This document shows, piece after piece, positions 7,013-14,524 of a DNA stretch of 17,726 nucleotides (its first letter is position 1; every line of letters begins with the position of its first letter). Source of the DNA: CAYOHG01 sp964465125 (GTDB lineage Bacteria; Planctomycetota; Phycisphaerae; UBA1845; Fen-1342); contig CAYXIO010000070.1 in NCBI GenBank assembly GCA_964465125.1, positions 1 to 17,726 on the forward strand, read 5' to 3'. Made by a program: the position numbers and the translations under genes. The notes under the pieces are model-generated. The model was not told the DNA's origin. It worked only from the letters and a program-made list of their open reading frames with translations, and did no database searches.

Positions 7013-7918
7013 ATGCCCGAGCTTCCAGACGTGCTGATCTACGTGGATGCGCTGAACCGCCGCATTCGCGGGAAGCCGCTGCTGCGCACTCAGGTCCGCA
7101 GTCCGTCACTGTTGCGCACGTTCGAGCCGCCTCTGGAGTGCCTGCACGGGGGCGCGGTGCGCGACGTGCGGCGAATGGGCAAACGCATTCTGCTGGCCTT
7201 CGACGCCGACCGCTATCTTGCGATCCATCTCATGATCGCGGGGCGGTTGTTGTGGCGGTCGGCGGGCGCGAAGCTCCCGGGCAAGGCCGGCCTGGCCGCG
7301 TTCGGATTCGAGCCCGGCACCCTGCTGCTGACTGAGGCCGGCACGCGGCGAAGAGCGGGATTGTGGCTGTTGCAGGGGGCCGGCGAGCTGAAGCGCTTCG
7401 AAACGGGGGCGCTCGATCCGCTGACGGCTTCCGCTACCGCGTGGATGCAGGCCGTTCGCCGCGAGAACCACACGCTGAAGCGTACACTGACCGACCCGCG
7501 GCTGATCGACGGCCTCGGCAACGCCTACTCGGATGAGATTCTCCACGCCGCCCGGCTCTCGCCCGTGGCGCTGTCGCAGCGCCTGACCGACGACGAAGTG
7601 CTGCGGCTGGCGCAGGCGGCCCGGCGGGTGTTGACCGAGTGGATCGATCGGCTTCGAGCGATCTTTGGCGATCGCTTCCCCGATCGCGGCGAGATCACCG
7701 CGTTTCGCACCGGATTCGCGGCTCACGGGCGCTATGGCCGGCCCTGTCCGGTCTGCGGCACGCGGATCCAGCGCATCCGCTACGCTGAGAACGAGACGAA
7801 CTACTGCCCACGCTGCCAGACAGGCGGGCGGCTGCTGGCGGATCGCTCCTTGTCGCGATTGCTGCGCGATGACTGGCCGCGCACGATCGATGAGCAGGAA
7901 GCGCGCTCGTCGCGATGA
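7013..7918 (+). CDS. Fpg/Nei-family DNA glycosylase (formamidopyrimidine-DNA glycosylase-like)
   Basis: A 301-residue base-excision repair enzyme that should remove oxidised bases and nick the strand by beta/delta elimination. The N-terminus is MPELPDV. After Met removal, Pro2 gives the Schiff-base nucleophile and Glu3 is the catalytic acid, both conserved in the family. Lys57 in RRMGKRIL matches the conserved beta-hairpin lysine. Residues near 165 (LIDGLGNAYSDEILHAA) fit the helix-two-turn-helix. The C-terminal zinc finger has Cys245, Cys248, Cys265 and Cys268 (C-x2-C-x16-C-x2-C), followed by CQTGGR, so the usual Arg is kept. The strong Fpg consensus is MPELPEVE; the Asp at position 6 suggests a divergent subgroup, and 8-oxoG versus oxidised-pyrimidine specificity cannot be told from this. 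The ribosome binding site is weak. It converges on the next gene with 39 bases between stops. Confidence 0.9.
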   Translation: MPELPDVLIYVDALNRRIRGKPLLRTQVRSPSLLRTFEPPLECLHGGAVRDVRRMGKRILLAFDADRYLAIHLMIAGRLLWRSAGAKLPGKAGLAAFGFEPGTLLLTEAGTRRRAGLWLLQGAGELKRFETGALDPLTASATAWMQAVRRENHTLKRTLTDPRLIDGLGNAYSDEILHAARLSPVALSQRLTDDEVLRLAQAARRVLTEWIDRLRAIFGDRFPDRGEITAFRTGFAAHGRYGRPCPVCGTRIQRIRYAENETNYCPRCQTGGRLLADRSLSRLLRDDWPRTIDEQEARSSR

Positions 7919-7940
7919 AGCGATGGCGTCGGGATTTCAG

Positions 7941-7955
7941 CCGCGCGCCGCGCGG
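7941..7955. terminator. Possible bidirectional terminator hairpin
   Basis: CCGCGC (7941-7946) pairs with GCGCGG (7950-7955) around a GCC loop in the short gap between two convergent genes. There is no T-tract on either strand, so termination is only suggested by position. Confidence 0.3.
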
Positions 7956-7957
7956 AC

Positions 7958-9217
7958 TCAGGCCTGCTCGGCGGTGCCGTTCTGAAGGGCCTTCTCGTGA
8001 TCGCTCATGAAGGGCCGGATGCGGTCCATGAACTGGGCGATCTCCGGCTGGTCGCCGGGGTCATGCTTGCCGTGCTTGATGATGTCCAGCACCATGCGGA
8101 CGGCTTCGTCCGTGACGACGAAGCCGGTGGCCTCGAGCGCGTGGCGCACGGCGGCGCGTCCGCTGTTGGGGCCGAGCACGAACTCGACCGGCTTGGCGCC
8201 GATCAGCTCGGGCGGGAAGGGCATGTAGGTCGCAGTGTGCTTGATCATGCCGTTCTGATGAATGCCGGCCTCGGTGCGGAACATGTTGCGGCCGACGACG
8301 GGCTTGTTGTCCGCGATGCGGAAGCCGGTCAGCTCGGCGACGAGCCCGGACAGGGCGAACAACTTGGTGGGGTCGACGCCGACCTCGCGGCGGTATTCGT
8401 CGTTGTGCAGCACGAGGGCGGCGACGACCTCCTCGATGGCGACGTTGCCCGCCCGCTCGCCGACGCCGTTGACCGTGCCTTGCACCATGTTGGCGCCCGC
8501 TTTGACGCAGGCGAGCGAGTTGGCGGTGGCCAGCCCGAGGTCATTGTGAAAGTGCACGCCGAGCATCGCGTCATCGATGTTGGGTACGCTGTCCTGGATG
8601 CGCTGAATGGCCTCGACCGCCTTGGTGGGCGTCATGATGCCGACGGTGTCGGTGAAGCCGATGGACATGGCGCCGGCGTCGATGGCTTCGCGGTAGACCT
8701 CGTGCAGGAAGTCCGGCTCGGTGCGGGAGGCGTCTTCGGGGCCGAAGGAGATCATCTCGAAGTTGCGGCCGGCGCGCTCGATCGCGCTCACCATCGTCTT
8801 GATGACCTGGGCCCGGCTCATGCCCAGCTTCTGATCGCGGTGCAGCGGGCTGGTGCCGATGAACAGCGTGACGGCCTTTTTGAACGGGCTCACGCCTGCG
8901 AGGGCTTCGGCCGCCAGGTCGACGTCCTCGGGCTTGGTTCGCGAGAGGCAGGTCAGGACGGGGCCCTTGACGTGCTTGGCGACCAGCTTGATGGCCTCGA
9001 CCTCACTGGGGTGGGCGGCGGGGAAGCCGCAGTCGATGGAGTGCACGCCGGCCTCGCCCAGGGCTTTCGCGATTTGCAGCCGCTGTTCCGCGCTGAGCCG
9101 GACACCAGGCGTCTGGAGCCCGTCACGCAGCGTGGTGTCGCTGATCATGACCATGGGCTTGGCCTTCTGGTGGCGCAGCACCATGCGCTTGATTCGTCGG
9201 TTGATGAGCGAAAACAT
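7958..9217 (-). CDS. 2-isopropylmalate/homocitrate synthase-family enzyme, short form
   Basis: A 419-residue member of the alpha-isopropylmalate synthase family, which condenses acetyl-CoA with a 2-oxo acid. The TIM-barrel signature DTTLRDG sits at residues 27-33, with Arg31 and Asp32 at the active site. His222 and His224 in VHFHND are the expected divalent metal ligands. NGVGERAGN and RTEAGIHQNG follow as in LeuA and NifV. E. coli LeuA has 523 residues with a C-terminal leucine-binding regulatory domain. Here only about 130 residues follow the barrel, ending in an acidic tail, so that domain appears to be missing. It could make 2-isopropylmalate, homocitrate or a related acid; no leuB, leuCD or nif gene is nearby. 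The ATG at 9217 has a GGAG about 11 bases ahead. In-frame ATGs at residues 12, 22 and 24 are alternatives, and the residue-24 start would still keep the whole barrel. Confidence 0.85.
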   Translation of the reverse strand: MFSLINRRIKRMVLRHQKAKPMVMISDTTLRDGLQTPGVRLSAEQRLQIAKALGEAGVHSIDCGFPAAHPSEVEAIKLVAKHVKGPVLTCLSRTKPEDVDLAAEALAGVSPFKKAVTLFIGTSPLHRDQKLGMSRAQVIKTMVSAIERAGRNFEMISFGPEDASRTEPDFLHEVYREAIDAGAMSIGFTDTVGIMTPTKAVEAIQRIQDSVPNIDDAMLGVHFHNDLGLATANSLACVKAGANMVQGTVNGVGERAGNVAIEEVVAALVLHNDEYRREVGVDPTKLFALSGLVAELTGFRIADNKPVVGRNMFRTEAGIHQNGMIKHTATYMPFPPELIGAKPVEFVLGPNSGRAAVRHALEATGFVVTDEAVRMVLDIIKHGKHDPGDQPEIAQFMDRIRPFMSDHEKALQNGTAEQA

Positions 9218-9499
9218 CGCGGCTGGCACTCCGGAGTTTGCGTCTGGTCCGTGATCACTCCCCCCAGGCCGCGCGCCAAACGCGCGCGCGCCTGTCCCGC
9301 CGGGCGATCCGCTTGTCTGGAATTGTATGCCCACCTGCCCCGAATGCGAGCCCTGTTGCAACAAAAGGCCTTCGGGGACGCACCCACTCCCCCCGCGGGT
9401 AGACACCGCTGGACGGGGAAGGTTGGGAGCTCTGGCTGCGCGCGAGCGCGTCAAGGCCGGCGGACGTGCGTGGCGACACACTCTCGCCGCCTCGGGTCT
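9218..9499. other. Intergenic region upstream of the IPMS-family gene
   Basis: This 282-base gap lies between two minus-strand genes. Reading the minus strand, a TACAAT hexamer (plus-strand 9322-9327) could be a -10 element about 105 bases before the start; no good -35 was found at the expected distance. An alternating CG run (9281-9292) next to a GCGCG/CGCGC inverted repeat (9271-9275 and 9281-9285) could fold in the leader. I saw no leader peptide rich in Leu codons and no T-box pattern. Confidence 0.35.
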
Positions 9500-10384
9500 T
9501 CAGTCGAACAGCGTCCGTTCGCCGATGCTCCGCAGTCGGCCGCCCAGGTTGGGATAGGTGTGCACCAGCAGATCCGGCGCGTCCACCGGGCGCCCTTCGA
9601 GCAGCGCTCGCAATTCCAGCGCGTTGGCGACGCCTTGTCCGCGGTAGTGATTGTTGGCGAAAACGTAGATTTCGCCCGCGTTGCGCTCCATCTCGCGCAG
9701 TCGAGCGAGCCACTCGCGCAGCTCCGCGTCGCTGTACAGGTAGTTGTAGCGCTCGAATCCCGGCAGGCCCTCGGCGAACCAGTTTTTCGCGTTGCGGCCG
9801 TGCAACCGAACATAGGCCGTCGGGCCGAAGACGTGCGCCGTGGGCGGCAGGCAGTCACGCAGCGCCGGCTGATCGATCGCACAATGACTGCCGAGCGACC
9901 GGAGAGCTTCGATCGCCTCGGGGCGGGACCAACTGGCGTGTCGCACCTCGATGGCGCGCGGCTGCTCCGCGAAGCTCTCACACAGCCGGCGAACGTAGTC
10001 CAGGTTTTCCGGCCGAGCGCGGAACGACCAGGGAAACTGGAGCAGCACTGGACCCAGCCGGCCGGCCTCGCGCAAGGGGTGCAGGCATTCGCGGAACGCG
10101 TCGAGGGCGCGGGGGTCGAGCGTCGACGCACGCTCGTGCGTAAGCAGCCGCGGGGCCTTGACCGTGAATCGGAAGGTCGCCGGGGTCTGTTCGGCCCAGG
10201 CGGCGGTCGTCGTCGGGCTGGGAATGGCGTAGAAGCTGCTGTTCACCTCGACGGCGTTGAAGAAGCGCGTCAGGTACGCCAGCGGGCGAAATCCGCGCGG
10301 GCGCGGCTGCGGGTAGACGATCCCGTTCCAGTCGTCATAGCTCCAGCCCGCTGGGCCGATCCAGTATTGAGACGGTGGCTTCAT
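9500..10384 (-). CDS. DUF72 (YecE-like) domain protein
   Basis: A 294-residue cytoplasmic protein of the DUF72 family, which adopts a TIM-barrel-like fold and has no settled biochemical role. Family hallmarks are YWIGPAGWSYDDW at the N-terminus, FNAVEVNSSFYAIP near residue 45, FTVKAPRLLTHE, LLQFPWSF, AIEVRHASW, AYVRLHGRN, and YVFANNHYRGQGVANALEL near the end. The length is usual for the family and no domain is missing. The ATG at 10384 has no clear Shine-Dalgarno. The next minus-strand gene lies 282 bases downstream, so an operon with it is uncertain. It is divergent from a membrane coiled-coil gene, with about 108 bases between starts. Confidence 0.88.
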   Translation of the reverse strand: MKPPSQYWIGPAGWSYDDWNGIVYPQPRPRGFRPLAYLTRFFNAVEVNSSFYAIPSPTTTAAWAEQTPATFRFTVKAPRLLTHERASTLDPRALDAFRECLHPLREAGRLGPVLLQFPWSFRARPENLDYVRRLCESFAEQPRAIEVRHASWSRPEAIEALRSLGSHCAIDQPALRDCLPPTAHVFGPTAYVRLHGRNAKNWFAEGLPGFERYNYLYSDAELREWLARLREMERNAGEIYVFANNHYRGQGVANALELRALLEGRPVDAPDLLVHTYPNLGGRLRSIGERTLFD

Positions 10385-10422
10385 GACGAGCCGACCGCCA
10401 GCGGCCGTGCCGCGGAATTCAA

Positions 10423-10451
10423 TTGAGCACGACCCGGCGCCGTACTAGTAT
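10423..10451 (+). promoter_or_regulatory. Candidate sigma-70-type promoter
   Basis: TTGAGC (10423-10428) and TAGTAT (10446-10451) are separated by exactly 17 bases, in a short A+T-richer patch between divergent genes. The start codon at 10493 lies 41 bases further on. This is the best promoter match noticed in the window but has no experimental support. Confidence 0.45.
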
Positions 10452-10492
10452 CCAGCGTAGATCGCACGAGCGGCTGGCACCCCGAGGCAGGC

Positions 10493-12346
10493 ATGAGCAT
10501 CATCGAAACCCAGGTGCGACGGGCGCGGCTCCGGCTCAATCTCAACGCATTCCTGGAGGCGTCCACGCGCGGCATTGTAGCCGCAGCCCTTGTGCTGGCC
10601 CTGACCCTGGTCACCTGGCGCGCCCTGGCTGCCGACGCGCCCACGGTCGCCGTCGTGGCCGCGGCGGCGGGCTTCGGGGCGCTGGTGACGGCGTACGTCT
10701 GGTTCCGCGCCCGGGTGGGGGCGCTGGCCGCCGCGGTCGCCATCGATCAGGCCGCCGGCCTGAAGGAACGGGTGAGTACGGCACTGGTCGTGTCGCTCGC
10801 CGCCGATCCATTCGCACAGGCCGCCGCGCACGACGCCGAGCGGGCGGTCGCGGCGGTAGACCTGCGCTCGAAGATTCCGGTACGTTCGCCGCGCCTGCTG
10901 CACTGGTCGGGCGCCTGTGTCGTGAGCGCGGTTCTCTTGTATCTGCTGATGCCGAATCTCAACCTGCTGGCGGCGCTGAGGCCCGAGCCTGAGGATCCGC
11001 AAAAGGACCTCGCGCGGGTCGAGCGCGACGCCGCCAAGGTCGCCCTGCGCGAGCATCGCGACGCGGCGATCCGCCGGCTCGAGGACAAGCCGCACCTGAA
11101 GGAGCTCGCCGAGGACCTCAAGCTGCTCGATCTTCCGGACAAACCCAGCGACAAGCCCGAGGACGTGCGCCGTGACGTGCTGAGTCAATTGCAGAACGTG
11201 CAGGACAAGCTTCAGGAGCGGCTCGACTCGCAGCCGTTGCGCGGCCTGGACGATCTCAAGAAGCAGCTTGCCAAGCTGGAGCAGCCGGGTGACAAGCAAG
11301 CCGCCAGCGAGCTCACCAAGGCGCTGTCGAACGGCGATTTCTCCGCCGCAAAGAAGTCCCTCCAGGACTTGAAGGACAAGCTGGAGGAAGCGGCCCGGAA
11401 GGGCGACCCTGCGGCCAAGCAGCAACTGGCCGAAGTGCAGCAGAAGCTGGAGGTGCTTGCGAAGCGGCTCGAGAAGCTGGCCGACGCCACGCGGATGCAG
11501 AAGGAGCTCGAGAACAAGGCCGGGCTGACGCCGGAGCAGGCCAGAAAACTGGCCGAGGCGCTCTCGAAAATGGACCCCAAGCAGATGGAGAAGGCGCTTC
11601 AACAGGCGCTGGGCGACAAGAAGCTGTCCGACGAGCAGATGCAGCAGCTCCTCAAAAACCTGGCTTCGCAGAAGGAGCTGATGCAGCAGTGCCAGAAGCT
11701 GGCGCAGTGCATGGCGAAGAGTGCGGCGGCCTGCCAGAAGGCCCGGGACGCGGCCAGTGGTGATGCCGCCGCGCAGATGCTCGCGGACGGCATGGAAGGC
11801 GCCATGGGGGCGATGTCGGACCTGGAGATGGCCGAGCAGATGGCGGGCGAATTGCAGGCGCAGCTCAATGACCTGCGCAAGCTGGCCGAATCGAACTGCC
11901 AGGGCGGGCTTTGCCCGGGACCGCCCGGCGACTCCGACAAGATCGGGCAGCAGGGACCGCAGTACGGGCTGGGCCGCGGCTCGAGGATCGGCAAGCAGCC
12001 GGTGGCGCACCAATACGACCCGACGCAGGTGAAGGGCAAGAACGTGGGAGGCGAGATCATCGGCCAGATGCTGCTGGATGGCCCGCAGGTGAAGGGCGAA
12101 GCGGCCGCCGCCGCCCAGGCCGCGATTGACGCCGCCGTCCGCGACGCCAGCGACGCGATGGAGCGCGAGGAAGTGCCGGCGCGCTATCGAAACGTCGCGC
12201 AGCGCTACTTCGAGAGCCTTGCGGGGCTGCTGCGCGGCGCAAAACCGGCCGAGGCGCCGACTGCGGACGATGAATCGCCGGCTGCGGACGATGAATCGCC
12301 GGATGCCGTCGAAGGCGGGGCGGACGAGCCCGCGAAGCAGCCCTGA
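10493..12346 (+). CDS. Membrane-anchored coiled-coil protein (DUF4175-like)
   Basis: A 617-residue protein with no enzyme motif I recognise. Three hydrophobic segments lie near residues 28-47, 51-70 and 136-157. Between the second and third is AIDQAAGLKERVSTAL, a segment seen in DUF4175-like membrane proteins that accompany MoxR/BatA-type genes. Residues about 165-470 are rich in Lys, Glu, Gln, Leu and Ala and should form long helices or coiled coils, with several LxxLxK/E stretches (for example LQQLLKNLASQKEL). Cys residues occur near 400-435 (QQCQKLAQCM, SNCQGGLCPGPPG). A Gly/Gln-rich stretch follows, and then EVPARYRNVAQRYFESL, a closing motif found in that same membrane family. The tail is acidic with two copies of a 7-residue repeat. 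The start has GAGGCAGG immediately upstream. No MoxR or DUF58 gene is adjacent. Function is unknown; a structural or cell-envelope role is a guess. Confidence 0.65.
   Translation: MSIIETQVRRARLRLNLNAFLEASTRGIVAAALVLALTLVTWRALAADAPTVAVVAAAAGFGALVTAYVWFRARVGALAAAVAIDQAAGLKERVSTALVVSLAADPFAQAAAHDAERAVAAVDLRSKIPVRSPRLLHWSGACVVSAVLLYLLMPNLNLLAALRPEPEDPQKDLARVERDAAKVALREHRDAAIRRLEDKPHLKELAEDLKLLDLPDKPSDKPEDVRRDVLSQLQNVQDKLQERLDSQPLRGLDDLKKQLAKLEQPGDKQAASELTKALSNGDFSAAKKSLQDLKDKLEEAARKGDPAAKQQLAEVQQKLEVLAKRLEKLADATRMQKELENKAGLTPEQARKLAEALSKMDPKQMEKALQQALGDKKLSDEQMQQLLKNLASQKELMQQCQKLAQCMAKSAAACQKARDAASGDAAAQMLADGMEGAMGAMSDLEMAEQMAGELQAQLNDLRKLAESNCQGGLCPGPPGDSDKIGQQGPQYGLGRGSRIGKQPVAHQYDPTQVKGKNVGGEIIGQMLLDGPQVKGEAAAAAQAAIDAAVRDASDAMEREEVPARYRNVAQRYFESLAGLLRGAKPAEAPTADDESPAADDESPDAVEGGADEPAKQP
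12261..12302 (+). repeat. Perfect 21-bp tandem duplication in the acidic tail
   Basis: Two identical 21-base units (12261-12281 and 12282-12302) encode a repeated Ala-Asp-Asp-Glu-Ser-Pro-Ala unit, in frame, near the C-terminus of the coiled-coil protein. Being identical at DNA level, the duplication looks recent and could vary in copy number. Confidence 0.9.
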
Positions 12347-12376
12347 GAGCGCCTCCAAACGTCGGCTTGCGGTTGG

Positions 12377-12485
12377 AGCATTCTCCGAGGCGATGTGCTT
12401 CTACGGATTGGGCAGCGCGGGCCTCCTGTCCGCAGAAAGCGGGCTGGGAGCCCGTGCTCCCTGCAAGATCAACACGGAGAATGCT
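12377..12485. repeat. Inverted repeat and inner hairpin between convergent genes
   Basis: AGCATTCTCCG (12377-12387) is the exact reverse complement of CGGAGAATGCT (12475-12485). Inside lies a 6-bp hairpin, GGGAGC (12446-12451) with GCTCCC (12456-12461). The element fills most of the 164-base gap between convergent genes; there is no T-tract. It may act as a bidirectional terminator or be a copy of a genomic repeat. Confidence 0.5.
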
Positions 12486-12510
12486 TCAGCTTTGGACTGC
12501 CGGCGCAGGA

Positions 12511-13203
12511 TCAGATGGTGCGCATCGAAGGCGATGTGCGCAGATTGAGAATCAGCTCGACCTCGCCCAGCATCAGGCCCAACGCTTCTGCGATCGCGAT
12601 CGGTGCGGTCCCGGCATCCGCCATCTCATATACGCGGTCGTGAATCGCAGCGCCCTGAAGTCCGCTCGTGATGAGCGTGGGGCCGTCGCCGTCAGGCTGT
12701 GATGCGGTCTGCTCTTGAGCGATCTGACGTAACAGGTCCGTGGCGGCGCGGAGGTCCGTTGTCGGCCGGCGGTGCGAGTCCACCTGGAAGCGCGAGCGCG
12801 CGGCGACGGGGCCGCGCCCGCCGACCGCGTGATTCTCGCGCAATGCCGAAGTGAGGCGGCCGTTGGTGCCGGACGCCGACGGATCGCACAGAGCGGCGAG
12901 CTTCGCCAGACGGTCGTCGGCATCGTGTATGACGGACTCGAGCCTTGCAAAGCGGGACTCGACGTCGTCCGCCAGACGGCGGCTCGTGTCCTCGAGGCGG
13001 GTGAGCAGCGAGCCGATCTGCTGCGCGTCCGCCAGCGCCACGGCGGTGTCGTGCGACGCGGCGGGGGGCGCGGCGCCGCAGCTTCCGCGGACGCGCGTGC
13101 CGCGCGGGCGCGTCAGCATCAGCAGCGTAAAGCTGCCGACCGCCAGAAACAGGACAATGCCCCACAAGACTCGATCAGGAGTGATCAGCGACATCAGGAT
13201 CAT
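12511..13203 (-). CDS. Membrane-anchored protein with C-terminal helix-turn-helix-like region (DUF2802/DUF6115-like)
   Basis: A 230-residue protein (227 if the ATG at 13194 is used). Residues about 10-30 (VLWGIVLFLAVGSFTLLML) form one membrane segment. A likely coiled coil follows (LLTRLEDTSRRLADDVESR), then a Ser/Thr/Arg-rich linker. The C-terminus reads VYEMADAGTAPIAIAEALG then LGEVELILNL. This is the helix-turn-helix-like ending of small membrane proteins grouped as DUF2802/DUF6115, in which the pattern 'Ala-x-x-Gly-x-x-x-x-x-Ile-Ala' is followed by Gly-Glu-Val-Glu-Leu. Their function is not established; some lie beside motility genes. Its 5' end overlaps the 3' end of larC by 29 bases (20 for the shorter start), so it is probably translated by coupling. 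Neither start has a clear ribosome binding site. Confidence 0.65.
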   Translation of the reverse strand: MILMSLITPDRVLWGIVLFLAVGSFTLLMLTRPRGTRVRGSCGAAPPAASHDTAVALADAQQIGSLLTRLEDTSRRLADDVESRFARLESVIHDADDRLAKLAALCDPSASGTNGRLTSALRENHAVGGRGPVAARSRFQVDSHRRPTTDLRAATDLLRQIAQEQTASQPDGDGPTLITSGLQGAAIHDRVYEMADAGTAPIAIAEALGLMLGEVELILNLRTSPSMRTI

Positions 13204-14380
13204 GGCGGCGCACCCATTCGGCCAACGCGGCCTGTTGCACGGTTCGCAGAGCTACGCCCCGCGCTTGTGCCGCCGCCGCACAGTCGTCCGACTCCGGCCA
13301 GGCCTGGAGCACCGTGTCGCCGCGGCGGCCCACTTTCACGCGGATCGGACCGTACCGCGTTTCCACCTGAACATGCCCACGATCCAGCTTGGTGCGGGCG
13401 CATTCATGCCGCCGAACGCCGAATGTGCTGGTCTCCGCGAACACGATCTGTTCCAGAGCCGGCGCGTCCTCGGGACGACAGAGCAGCGTCAGCAGGTGCC
13501 CGGGGCGGCCCTTCTTCATTTGTATCGGCACGATGTACGCGTCCAGCGCACCGCGCGCGAGCAGAAGTTGACAGGCATGCCCGAGCACCTGCCCGGTGCA
13601 GTCATCGACGTGGGCTTCGAGCACCAGGACCGTGTCGCTTTCAGCGTTCTCCGCGGTCGTCGAGTCGCCGATCAGCACGCGCAGGAGGTTCGGCCGCGTC
13701 GTGCCTTCGCGCGACCCCGTGCCCACGCCGATCGCCCGTAGCGACATGTTCGGCAACGTCCCGTAACCAGAGGACAGCGCGGTCAGGATCGCAGCGCCGG
13801 TCGGGGTCGTGAGTTCCCCGGGCTCGTCGCAGGCCGCCAGCGGCACGCCGCGCAGCAGCTCGGCGGTCGCGGGGGCGGGGACGGGCATGACTCCGTGCTC
13901 GCACCGCACGGTGCCGGAGCCGGTCGGGATCGGCGAGCACATCAGGCGCTCGACGCCGAGGTGGTCGAGCCCGACGCACGCCCCGACGATGTCGACGATC
14001 GCGTCGGCGGCCCCGACCTCGTGAAAGTGCACCTTCTCGACGGTGGTGTCGTGCACGCGGGCCTCGGCGGCGGCGAGGCGTCCGAAGATCGCCTTGGCCC
14101 GGTCCGCGACGCGCGCAGGCAGGCCGGTCTCGTCGATGATTCGCACGATGTGCGAGAGGTGTCGGTGCTTCTTCGGGGCGGCGGGGTCGACGCGCACTTC
14201 CAGCCGGGTCGCGGACAATCCGTGGCGCTTCACGCGCTGCGGATGGAGCGAAACCTCGGCCAGCTTCAGCGCCCGGACCGCGGACTGGAGGGTTTCGAGC
14301 GGCAACCCGGCGTCGAGCAGGGCCGACAGAATCATGTCGCCGGCGGCTCCGCTGAAGCAGTCGAAGTAGGCGATTCGCAT
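13175..14380 (-). CDS. larC: Nickel-pincer cofactor nickel insertion protein LarC
   Basis: A 401-residue LarC family protein. LarC inserts nickel into pyridinium-3,5-bisthiocarboxylic acid mononucleotide, the cofactor of lactate racemase and related enzymes, in a CTP-dependent step. The N-terminus is MRIAYFDCFSGAAGDM, the family signature. It is followed by VEKVHFHEVGAADAIVDIVG, SPIPTGSGTVRCEHGVMPVPAPAT, TPTGAAIL, and the C-terminal-domain segments VLVLEAHVDDCTGQ and KKGRPGHLLTLLC. Both halves, split into larC1 and larC2 in Lactobacillus plantarum, are in one frame here. The start at 14380 is chosen because the signature begins there and GGGGAA lies just upstream; the longer in-frame leader (to 14461) is Arg/Pro-rich and unlike the family. 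larA, larB and larE are not in the window. The downstream membrane protein gene overlaps its end. Confidence 0.92.
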   Translation of the reverse strand: MRIAYFDCFSGAAGDMILSALLDAGLPLETLQSAVRALKLAEVSLHPQRVKRHGLSATRLEVRVDPAAPKKHRHLSHIVRIIDETGLPARVADRAKAIFGRLAAAEARVHDTTVEKVHFHEVGAADAIVDIVGACVGLDHLGVERLMCSPIPTGSGTVRCEHGVMPVPAPATAELLRGVPLAACDEPGELTTPTGAAILTALSSGYGTLPNMSLRAIGVGTGSREGTTRPNLLRVLIGDSTTAENAESDTVLVLEAHVDDCTGQVLGHACQLLLARGALDAYIVPIQMKKGRPGHLLTLLCRPEDAPALEQIVFAETSTFGVRRHECARTKLDRGHVQVETRYGPIRVKVGRRGDTVLQAWPESDDCAAAAQARGVALRTVQQAALAEWVRRHDPDVADHS

Positions 14381-14524
14381 GACGTTTCCCCGTGGGCGCT
14401 TCGGATGGGGGGATCGTACCGGCGGGGAGATTTCAGGCCTACTCACCGAGAGGCAGCGCATGGCCGCGCGCGATTCCGGCCGGGCTGGGGCGCGGCCGCG
14501 CGGCGAGCAGAAGCCGGGGGGTAG

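Noticed and set aside
9327..9557. A short plus-strand frame beginning MPTCPECEPCCNK, which looks like a metal-binding peptide
   Set aside because: No ribosome binding site, it overlaps the 3' end of the DUF72 gene, and the rest is Arg-rich shadow sequence.
7997..10426. An 809-codon plus-strand open frame opposite the IPMS-family and DUF72 genes
   Set aside because: Both genes beneath it have clear family motifs; this frame is low-complexity (Gly, Asp, Val, Arg repeats) and is a shadow.
10445..12358. A 637-codon minus-strand frame opposite the coiled-coil gene
   Set aside because: It is composed largely of Leu, Arg and His runs, the complement of Lys/Glu/Gln/Leu codons. The plus-strand frame has a promoter, membrane segments and a known closing motif.
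14381..14461. Longer N-terminus for LarC starting at 14461
   Set aside because: The added 27 residues are Arg/Pro/Ser-rich and precede the family-typical MRIAYFDCFSG start, which has its own GGGGAA upstream.
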